From Lentisphaeria bacterium UBA1791 (GTDB lineage Bacteria; Verrucomicrobiota; Lentisphaeria; Victivallales; Victivallaceae): a stretch of 6,185 bases of DNA. The notes beneath the pieces were generated by a model that saw only the letters and a list, made by a program, of their open reading frames with translations, made no database searches and was not told the origin of the DNA. Position 1 is the first letter of the stretch; every line of letters starts with the position of its first letter. Position numbers and translations under genes: made by a program. The stretch covers positions 1 to 6,185 of the forward strand of contig DCFZ01000057.1 of NCBI GenBank assembly GCA_002314455.1. The letters are read 5' to 3'. Of the stretch, positions 1-5,242 are shown piece by piece.

Positions 1-95
1 TCATAAACCGTCGAAGAGGCAAATTTCATTTGCGATCGTGCGCTGGTTTTTACGGGTTGATTTTCGGCGTACCGAATCACCTCATCAAGACAAAA

Positions 96-171
96 TGGTC
101 GGGGCGGCGGGATTCGAACCCGCGACATCTTGCTCCCAAAGCAAGTGCGCTAGCCACTGCGCTACGCCCCG
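96..171 (-). tRNA. tRNA-Pro (anticodon UGG)
   Basis: Read on the minus strand this is a complete 76-nt cloverleaf. The 7-bp acceptor CGGGGCG pairs with CGCCCCG. The D arm is GCGC/GCGC. The anticodon stem CTTGC/GCAAG encloses the loop TTTGGGA, which puts TGG at positions 34-36. The variable loop is 5 nt. The T arm is GCGGG/CCCGC around TTCGAAT. The discriminator base A is followed by an encoded CCA. The UGG anticodon and the C1-G72 pair both fit proline. The gene has its own promoter between it and the operon terminator, and the transcript runs straight into a T-rich stretch after CCA. Confidence 0.97.
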
Positions 172-183
172 AATCAGTTGTCT

Positions 184-212
184 AACATAGTGCAACGACG
201 CCGGTTTTTCAA
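184..212 (-). promoter_or_regulatory. Candidate promoter of tRNA-Pro
   Basis: On the minus strand a -35 hexamer TTGAAA (207-212) is separated by exactly 17 bases from a -10-like TATGTT (184-189). The 5' end of the mature tRNA begins 12 bases after the -10. The match is 5/6 and 4/6 to the sigma-70 consensus. The site lies just downstream of the operon terminator, so the tRNA is probably transcribed independently. Confidence 0.55.
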
Positions 213-223
213 GTCGTAGGCTC

Positions 224-255
224 AAAAAAAAGCCCGACGGCGATTGCGGTCGGGC
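224..255 (-). terminator. Intrinsic terminator of the four-gene operon
   Basis: On the minus strand the arms GCCCGAC (249-255) and GTCGGGC (232-238) form a perfect 7-bp GC-rich stem around a 10-nt loop. The loop can add two more pairs. The stem is followed at once by eight T (224-231). It starts 15 bases after the stop codon of the epimerase gene and ends transcription of the operon before the tRNA. Confidence 0.93.
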
Positions 256-270
256 GGTATTTGCTTTTTT

Positions 271-1203
271 TCAGAACTTGACGCCGGTCACTTCCGCCGC
301 CCAAAGCGCAGTCTCTTCGATCGCGGCTTCCGGCGTGCAGTGCGGGTGATACTCGAGGTCGTGCACCGCCTTGTCGATGGAAAAGCACATATGGGTGCTG
401 ACAAACCGCAGACCGATCTCATCGATGTGGCCGGCGTGCTTTTTCAGCATATCCTCAACGCTCATATAGTTGATGACGGGCTTCTTGCCGAAAACGGCGG
501 CATTGACTTCGAGATACTGGTTGAGCGGCAACGCGTGATCGAGGCAGATGTTGTAGATCTGACCGATGCTGCGCGGATGCGTCATCGCGAGGATGAAGCT
601 CGTCGCGAGGTCGTAGACGTGGATCGGCTGGAGAAGCGCCTGACCGTCGACGGGCACGTCGAGCGGCACTTCGTTGACGAGGTCGCGGATGAAATCTTCG
701 CGGCGGTCGCCGTAGTTGTCAAGCGGGAGCATACCGGGGCCGGTGATGTAGCAGGGGCGGATGACGGTGACGGGGAAGCCCTCTTTCTGATACATTTCCA
801 TGACCATTTCGTCGTAGATGCGCTTTTTGTCCCAGCCGGTACCGCGGGCGAAACCTTTGTAAAAGGCGGTCTCGTTGCAGGGGATGAAAGGCAGCGGCGC
901 ATAGCCGCCGGTCGAACTGCAATGAATGTAATGTTCAAGGCCTTGCGCATACTTTTTGACCCAGCTGATCGATTCGACGGTCGGCACGGTGTCGATGATG
1001 TGGGTGTAGCGGGTCTTGAAAACTTCACGCATCGACGCTTCGTCCTTTTTGTCGGCGATGATCGTCGGGAAGCGGTCGATGACGTCTTTGAATTCCGCCT
1101 TCTTGCCGCGGGTCACCATGGTGAATTCATACCCCGCTTTGGCGAGTTGCAACGCGATGTGATGACCGAGCCAGCCGGTGCCGCCCATTAACAAAATTTT
1201 CAT
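271..1203 (-). CDS. NAD(P)-dependent epimerase/dehydratase-like protein (extended SDR) with atypical active site
   Basis: This 310-residue protein is a cytoplasmic Rossmann-fold enzyme of the extended short-chain dehydrogenase/reductase type. Visible motifs are the dinucleotide loop GGTGWLG at residues 7-13, a TRGK after the second strand (31-34) that hints at NADP binding, the CSSTGGY strand (95-101), RPCYITGPG (149-157), equivalent to the RPxxVYGP motif, and QPIHVYDLA (192-200), equivalent to PVHVDDLA. Length is normal for sugar epimerases. The usual YxxxK catalytic pair appears replaced by W124 and R128, with the following E132 kept. The reaction may therefore differ or be lost, and nucleotide binding is the safer claim. 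It is the last gene of the operon, 12 bases after the 741-residue gene, and has its own strong ribosome binding site. The start is decided by that site. Its likely role is to oxidise, reduce or epimerise a sugar intermediate, which is inferred from family and context. Substrate unknown. Confidence 0.88.
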   Translation of the reverse strand: MKILLMGGTGWLGHHIALQLAKAGYEFTMVTRGKKAEFKDVIDRFPTIIADKKDEASMREVFKTRYTHIIDTVPTVESISWVKKYAQGLEHYIHCSSTGGYAPLPFIPCNETAFYKGFARGTGWDKKRIYDEMVMEMYQKEGFPVTVIRPCYITGPGMLPLDNYGDRREDFIRDLVNEVPLDVPVDGQALLQPIHVYDLATSFILAMTHPRSIGQIYNICLDHALPLNQYLEVNAAVFGKKPVINYMSVEDMLKKHAGHIDEIGLRFVSTHMCFSIDKAVHDLEYHPHCTPEAAIEETALWAAEVTGVKF

Positions 1204-1211
1204 GATGCTTT

Positions 1212-1217
1212 CTCCTT
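1212..1217 (-). promoter_or_regulatory. Strong Shine-Dalgarno site of the epimerase-like gene
   Basis: AAGGAG on the minus strand lies 8 bases before the ATG at 1203. It overlaps the TAA stop (1216-1218) of the upstream gene. It is the only full-strength ribosome binding site inside the operon, so the last gene can be translated independently of the genes before it. Confidence 0.85.
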
Positions 1218-3441
1218 AAAATTGGATGGTTTTGGTTTCGTTGGGTTGAAATTCAACTTTGCCGGCGCACTTGCCGTCGACAAAGATCGTCGTCGAGTGA
1301 ACGCGGTCAAATTCGTTGCGCACAGTGACTGTGCGTTTGGCGAAATCGGCGCCTTTGACTTCGACACAGTCGATGCCGAATGCGTGCTGATTTTTGGTAT
1401 CGACGAGAATGCCGCCGAATTCGCGCAGGATCTCGCCCAGATAAAGGTAGAGATCAATAAAGAGCGAATAGCTGTTTTCGGGGTAGCAGTGCTTGTAAAG
1501 CCCCGATTCGTCGTCCATCTGCGGATTGTTTTCGTAGATGCTGTAAAGAATCTGATCGCGGAAGGGGTTGCCCTCGAGGCTCTTTTCATCGCGGAAGACC
1601 ATCACCTGACGGAACGTCGCGATCGCGCGGCTCGCGTAGATCGCCTTGCCGGTCGCGCGGTAGAGCCGCAACAAAAGATATCCCATCCACGCGACGGACT
1701 GATTGCCGGTCGCGGTGCATTGCGTGCGCGAATAATCGGGGAAGGTGTAATAGCTCGTTGAGATCATGCCGCGCGATTTCCAGTCGATCTGATCGTAAAA
1801 GGTGCCGGGCACATTGGGGATGTTGTAGCCGACTTGCATCGTCGAGCCGAAAAGCTGAACTTTTTCGGCGACTTCGAGATACTTCGGATCCTTTTCCTGA
1901 TCGTAAAGGTCGAGGAAAGCCCAGAGCATGGTGCGGTAGCCGTCGACGTCCCACAAATCGGGGTAGTCGGTCTCGCAGCCGCCCATCGAAAAGAGCCCGA
2001 GCTCCTCGATGTCGAGCATACAGCGTTCGGCGGTTTTCAAATACGCCGCGCGAATCCGTTCGTCGTGCGTCGCCTGATACAATTTGATCAACGCGGGGAT
2101 CCACGTCTGCGTTTCGGAGTACTGACTGATCCAGCCCGGTTTTTCCTTTGGGGAAAGATCGCTCCAGTAGAGGCGGCGGAAGTGGCCGTCTTTCTGCTGA
2201 AGTTTCAGCACGTCATCGAGGATGTCAAACGGGTACTTGGTCTGAAAGAGCGTTTCGTCCTGCAGGTAGAGCGTCATCGCGTCGTAGATCATCTCGGGCA
2301 GCGCGAGGCTGTCGAGCGCCTCGGCTTCAAAGGGCGCGCCCCAGCCGGTCTTTTCGCAGAACGGCATAATGTCGTGCATAAAGGCGCCGGTGTGGAAAGG
2401 GTACGTAAGCTTGGAATTTCCGACGAAATGGTTGTACAAGTAGAAGTTGATCAGCTTGACCGCCCGTTTGCGGTCTTCGGCATCGCCGGAAACGCGCCAG
2501 CGGCGGTAGAATTCGTTGGCTTTCAAAAGGTCGTACTCGAGCCACGAACAGCCGAATTGATCCGGCGGACGGTATCCCTCTTTGAACTGACCGAAAAATT
2601 CGGAAAAGAAGTGCGCCGCGTAGTGGTCGCCCTGCTCGACGCCTTTCAGCTCGGAGCGCGGCCAGATCGAGGTGAACTTGTCGACGAAATCCGCCATATC
2701 GGTCTGCGGCGTGTGGACGGGCGAATCGTCGAGCCGCCACAAGACGTTGGAAAGATGCCCCATGTGCTCCTCGCCGCCCTCGCCGAAGAACCAGAAATAG
2801 TGCAGATGAAGTTCACCCGGAACCGGTTCGCGAAGCTGGAAAACCTGCGCCAGTTCCGTATCGTCGCGCTCGGGCGAGGAAACGCGGTCGATCGCCGTTT
2901 CCAGATAGGCGCAGCCGAAGTACAAGTGACCGCTGCAAGTGTAGAAAATGCGGTTGTTGCCGCCGCGGCAGAAATAGTCGCTCCAGCTCTTTTCAAAGGG
3001 GTACGGCGGCGGATTTTCCTTGCGGACGATGTACTTGAAGGAAATGTAGGTGAAATCCGAAATCGCCCCTTCGTGGAAGTAGCTCGAACGGAAAATGCCG
3101 TTGCCGGCGTTGCTGTACTGAACGTCCCAGACGACGTAGGATTCCTTTTCCTCGGCGTCGCAGGCAAACGAAAGCGTCGTCACCGCGTCGGCGCCCGTCA
3201 GGACAATCGACTCCGCTTTCTGCTCGACGGAAACGAGATTTTCGATCTTGCGCTGTGCCTTTTTGCGCCACAAATTGCGCCAGAAATAGTAGGCGCGCAC
3301 TTCATCGTCAACGACGACGATCGCCTGATTGCCGCGCACCAGTTTCGCGCGGCATTCGGGCAATTCGGCGAGTTTGTAATATTTCGCCCGTTGGGTGTAG
3401 TCGACGATCTTCGCCTGACGTTCAAAGATTTTTTCGTACAT
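1216..3441 (-). CDS. Uncharacterised 741-residue protein, probable six-hairpin (alpha/alpha toroid) carbohydrate-active enzyme
   Basis: I do not recognise a named family. Three regions are visible. Residues 1 to about 245 are rich in aromatic residues and alternating beta-type stretches. Residues about 270-680 are a long helical array with paired amphipathic helices (for example around 325-340, 445-480, 500-530, 580-612 and 655-675), as in six-hairpin glycosidases and related lyases or epimerases. Residues about 683-741 form a short beta-type tail (VEVKG, TVTVRN, TIFVDG, KVEFQP). The segment CETDYPDLWDVDG at 489-501 has four closely spaced aspartates and an aromatic pair, plausible for an active-site loop. 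There is no signal peptide or membrane segment, so it should be cytoplasmic. The start is fixed because the preceding gene's TAA directly abuts the ATG. No clear Shine-Dalgarno is present, suggesting coupled translation. A sugar-processing role is inferred from fold impression and neighbours; it could also be a non-catalytic or lyase member. Confidence 0.85.
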   Translation of the reverse strand: MYEKIFERQAKIVDYTQRAKYYKLAELPECRAKLVRGNQAIVVVDDEVRAYYFWRNLWRKKAQRKIENLVSVEQKAESIVLTGADAVTTLSFACDAEEKESYVVWDVQYSNAGNGIFRSSYFHEGAISDFTYISFKYIVRKENPPPYPFEKSWSDYFCRGGNNRIFYTCSGHLYFGCAYLETAIDRVSSPERDDTELAQVFQLREPVPGELHLHYFWFFGEGGEEHMGHLSNVLWRLDDSPVHTPQTDMADFVDKFTSIWPRSELKGVEQGDHYAAHFFSEFFGQFKEGYRPPDQFGCSWLEYDLLKANEFYRRWRVSGDAEDRKRAVKLINFYLYNHFVGNSKLTYPFHTGAFMHDIMPFCEKTGWGAPFEAEALDSLALPEMIYDAMTLYLQDETLFQTKYPFDILDDVLKLQQKDGHFRRLYWSDLSPKEKPGWISQYSETQTWIPALIKLYQATHDERIRAAYLKTAERCMLDIEELGLFSMGGCETDYPDLWDVDGYRTMLWAFLDLYDQEKDPKYLEVAEKVQLFGSTMQVGYNIPNVPGTFYDQIDWKSRGMISTSYYTFPDYSRTQCTATGNQSVAWMGYLLLRLYRATGKAIYASRAIATFRQVMVFRDEKSLEGNPFRDQILYSIYENNPQMDDESGLYKHCYPENSYSLFIDLYLYLGEILREFGGILVDTKNQHAFGIDCVEVKGADFAKRTVTVRNEFDRVHSTTIFVDGKCAGKVEFQPNETKTIQF

Positions 3442-4365
3442 TTAGAGTAACCCCGCTTTTTTTCTCGGCGCTTCGCTGCAGGCGTAAAAAGCTTCCGCTT
3501 CCGTCATCGCTCCGAAGCTGACGAGATTGTGATAAATTTTATCCATCGTGGAAAGACTTCCCGTCAAAAGATCGGTGTCCGCGACAAAGAGCGCGCCGTC
3601 GCGCACGTCGAATTCGCTGACATTGCCCGCCGGATCGGGAAAGGCGAGCCGTTTGCCCGGCATCCCCGTCGCGGCGCAGCCGTCGGTGATCGGGATGAAT
3701 TTGTCGCGCCCCTTGACGCGGCTGACCGCCTTGACGAGCCGCCGGTCGACGTGAACGCCGTCGCAGATCATCTCGCAACTCAAACGGTCGTCGCCGAGGA
3801 CTTCAAGCCACGGCCCCTCGGTCGAGTAGCGGCCCAGAATGCATTTGATGTCACCCTCGCTGTTGTTGCAGAAATGGGTGATGCCGCTCAAGCCGTGATC
3901 GACGGCTTTTCGCAATACGTCGGCAGTGCAGGAAAAATGTCCGGCGGAAACCGGGATCCCCTCGCCGACAAAATAGTCGATCAATTCCAGCGCGCCGGGC
4001 AATTCCGGAGCGAGCGCGATATTGCGGATGATGCCGCGCCCCGCCGCGACGAGTTTTTTCGCGTCCGCAAGATCCGGCTTGGCGAGCAGACTTGCCGTCA
4101 TGCCGCCGGCGTGGTGGACGTAGGGGCCCTCGAGGTAGACGCCGTCGAGCGATGCGCCGCCAAGAGGTTTGCCCTCCATCAATTCGCGGCAAAACAAGAG
4201 ACATTCGACGAGGTTGGCGATCGGCGCCGCCGAAAAGGTGGCGAGAAAGCCGTCGGTTTGTCCTTTTTCCAGCAAAAAGCGCGACATTTCCTCATAGGCG
4301 GCGCGATTCAATTCGGTCGTCTTGTGCCCGGCACAGCCGTGAAAGTGATATTCAAAGAATTTCAT
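3442..4365 (-). CDS. Short N-acetylglucosamine-6-phosphate deacetylase-like amidohydrolase
   Basis: The 307-residue product resembles the catalytic barrel of NagA, the amidohydrolase-superfamily enzyme that removes acetyl groups from GlcNAc-6-phosphate. In order it shows HFHG (H7, H9; the HxH metal pair found in Bacillus-type but not E. coli NagA), LEGP with metal-ligand candidate E79, SAGH with H143, ITHFCN with H164, DGVHVD with H205 (substrate loop), and ITDG with D228, which aligns with the catalytic aspartate. GSLSTM at 269-274 matches the GSSLTM of NagA. NagA proteins are about 380-395 residues. Here the N-terminal strands before HxH and the C-terminal beta segment are both absent, so the small domain is missing. 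The stop TAG of the upstream gene is in frame three codons before the ATG, so a longer N-terminus is impossible. No Shine-Dalgarno is seen, and coupling to the upstream gene is likely. Deacylation of an N-acyl sugar is a good guess; phosphate dependence is unknown. Confidence 0.88.
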   Translation of the reverse strand: MKFFEYHFHGCAGHKTTELNRAAYEEMSRFLLEKGQTDGFLATFSAAPIANLVECLLFCRELMEGKPLGGASLDGVYLEGPYVHHAGGMTASLLAKPDLADAKKLVAAGRGIIRNIALAPELPGALELIDYFVGEGIPVSAGHFSCTADVLRKAVDHGLSGITHFCNNSEGDIKCILGRYSTEGPWLEVLGDDRLSCEMICDGVHVDRRLVKAVSRVKGRDKFIPITDGCAATGMPGKRLAFPDPAGNVSEFDVRDGALFVADTDLLTGSLSTMDKIYHNLVSFGAMTEAEAFYACSEAPRKKAGLL

Positions 4366-4371
4366 TTCGCA

Positions 4372-5115
4372 CTATTTTTCGGGGTAGCAGATCAGCTCGA
4401 CGTCGTGCGACGTTGTTTCCAGCGCCTTTTCGCCCCATTCGGCGGTGGCTTCGTGACCGGGGCGCGAATACCACAGCTTGTCGTCGATTTCATCCTGCTT
4501 GACGTACTGCGGACAGATCGCCATCGCTTCGCTCGTTTCGAGCTTGCCGGCGTGGTCGCCCTTGAACGTCGTCTGCGTCGAGAGCCGCGTACGGATCGGG
4601 TGCACCTGAATCCACTTGAAAGGATCGTTGTCGCCCGCGTAGTAATTGGCGAACTTTTCCGTTCCCCACCACCCCTTGCCCGACTTTTCCTCGAGGTATT
4701 CAAAGATCACCTGCTTGGCGGCAAAGCGGAATGCGAGGTCGGTCGGCATCCCCTGATCGAAGCCCTCGGTCTGGTGGGCAATAAAGCAGTGCACGTTGCG
4801 GAAACCGACCTGCAACAGTCCGCGGAAAATTTCCTTGGCGACCGGGACGATCGCTTCGGCGTCGACGTGGATCGTGCCGTTGTTTTCCGGCGCGGCGACC
4901 GCGCGGGAAGCGGCTCCGTAGTAGAAAGGCGGCAACACGATCGTTTCCGGGCGGCGTTCCTCCATGCGGCGGATCACGTCGATGCAGGTGAAGCAATCGA
5001 CGCCAAAGGGCAGATGCTCCGCGTGATATTCGATGACGCCGAGCGGCAAGACCGCCGGGGTGTTCTTTTTGAGCGCTTCGCGCAACTGGCAGGGACGCAT
5101 ATTGAGGTATTGCAT
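4372..5115 (-). CDS. Creatininase-family metal-dependent amidohydrolase
   Basis: The protein belongs to the creatininase family (creatininase, MftE, FAPy deformylase), dinuclear-metal enzymes that cleave cyclic or linear amides. Residue numbers here count from the upstream ATG at 5136. The signature PLGVIEYHAEHLPFGVD (31-47) gives ligand candidates E36, H38 and D47. PPFYYG (69-74), FIAHQTEG (118-125, with H121) and GDHAGKLETS (193-202, with H195 and E200) follow in the family order. The usual GHGGN or GHYEN loop is replaced by AHQTEG, so substrate choice may differ. I prefer the start at 5115 (247 residues, beginning MQYLNM). GGGAAAGG lies 9 bases before it, while the ATG at 5136 (254 residues) has no ribosome site and sits inside a hairpin arm. 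It is the first gene of the operon and divergent from lysR. A cytoplasmic amide or lactam hydrolase is likely; the real substrate is unknown. Confidence 0.9.
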   Translation of the reverse strand: MQYLNMRPCQLREALKKNTPAVLPLGVIEYHAEHLPFGVDCFTCIDVIRRMEERRPETIVLPPFYYGAASRAVAAPENNGTIHVDAEAIVPVAKEIFRGLLQVGFRNVHCFIAHQTEGFDQGMPTDLAFRFAAKQVIFEYLEEKSGKGWWGTEKFANYYAGDNDPFKWIQVHPIRTRLSTQTTFKGDHAGKLETSEAMAICPQYVKQDEIDDKLWYSRPGHEATAEWGEKALETTSHDVELICYPEK

Positions 5116-5124
5116 ATTAAAAAA

Positions 5125-5132
5125 CCTTTCCC
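5125..5132 (-). promoter_or_regulatory. Ribosome binding site that decides the start of the creatininase-like gene
   Basis: GGGAAAGG on the minus strand ends 9 bases before the ATG at 5115. The in-frame ATG at 5136 is upstream of it and has no purine-rich site, so the downstream ATG is the better start. The match to the consensus is moderate. Confidence 0.55.
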
Positions 5133-5149
5133 GCATCTAGACTGATGCG
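5132..5149 (-). promoter_or_regulatory. Leader hairpin or operator dyad next to the operon's first ribosome binding site
   Basis: On the minus strand CGCATC (5144-5149) and GATGCG (5132-5137) are perfect 6-bp inverted arms around a 6-base spacer. The downstream arm touches the GGGAAAGG ribosome site and contains the alternative ATG at 5136. In RNA it can form a hairpin at the edge of the ribosome site; in DNA it could bind a dimeric protein. It does not have T-N11-A geometry. Which role applies cannot be decided here. Confidence 0.4.
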
Positions 5150-5166
5150 ATTTCGTTTGCGCATTT

Positions 5167-5195
5167 AATATAGCCCGATTTGCATAATACATAAA
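5167..5195 (-). promoter_or_regulatory. Candidate operon promoter with weak -35
   Basis: On the minus strand a -10 TATATT (5167-5172, 5/6 match) is preceded by a 17-base spacer and a poor -35 TTTATG (5190-5195). Transcription would start near 5160, leaving a leader of about 45 bases. The weak -35 lies inside a T-N11-A dyad centred at 5194, as expected of a promoter that needs a LysR-type activator. Assignment is by inspection only; the region is AT-rich, so other hexamers exist. Confidence 0.45.
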
Positions 5196-5208
5196 ATGTA
5201 TATATAGT
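5180..5208 (+). promoter_or_regulatory. Candidate lysR promoter
   Basis: TTGCAT (5180-5185) and TATAGT (5203-5208) are spaced by 17 bases and match sigma-70 hexamers at 4/6 and 5/6. The start would be near 5215, giving a leader of about 28 bases. The two T-N11-A dyads lie in the spacer and over the -10/start region, a layout that predicts autorepression. Confidence 0.5.
5187..5201. promoter_or_regulatory. LysR-type binding dyad 1 (T-N11-A)
   Basis: ATACATAAAATGTAT is a perfect inverted repeat with 6-bp arms and a 3-base centre. T5188 and A5200 satisfy the T-N11-A rule of LysR-type operators. It covers the -35 position of the candidate operon promoter, where the activation site normally lies. 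Confidence 0.55.
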
Positions 5209-5220
5209 ATATCAAATATA
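5208..5220. promoter_or_regulatory. LysR-type binding dyad 2 (T-N11-A)
   Basis: TATATCAAATATA has perfect 5-bp arms around CAA, with T5208 and A5220 giving T-N11-A. Its centre (5214) is 20 bp, about two helical turns, from dyad 1, so both would face the same side of the DNA. Relative to a start near 5160 the centres are at about -54 and -34. The AT-rich composition makes chance dyads possible. Confidence 0.45.
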
Positions 5221-5242
5221 TCACAAAAGCATAGCAAGTCAA

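Noticed and set aside
1..29. A possible gene start on the minus strand at 29 (ATG AAA TTT GCC) running off the window.
   Set aside because: Only nine codons are visible, there is no ribosome site, and the ATG falls within a small palindrome. It cannot be supported.
19..33. Perfect inverted repeat GCAAAT-TTC-ATTTGC downstream of tRNA-Pro.
   Set aside because: There is no T-run for a terminator and no T-N11-A geometry; short AT-rich dyads of this size are common by chance.
96..171. tRNA-Pro as an integration site for a mobile element.
   Set aside because: No copy of the tRNA 3' end, integrase gene or other mobile signature is present in the window.
244..1191. A 315-codon plus-strand frame opposite the epimerase-like gene.
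   Set aside because: Its start lies inside the operon terminator hairpin and the minus-strand protein has clear SDR motifs, so this is a shadow.
1834..3450. A 538-codon open frame on the plus strand opposite the 741-residue gene.
   Set aside because: It is antisense to a gene with clear domain layout, operon spacing and start/stop fit. Its translation is Arg/Val/Asp-rich without motifs, typical of a shadow frame in GC-biased DNA.
3529..5145. A second 538-codon plus-strand frame opposite the NagA-like and creatininase-like genes.
   Set aside because: It spans antisense across two recognisable genes and their junction and has no ribosome site or recognisable motifs. The identical length to the other shadow frame is coincidence.
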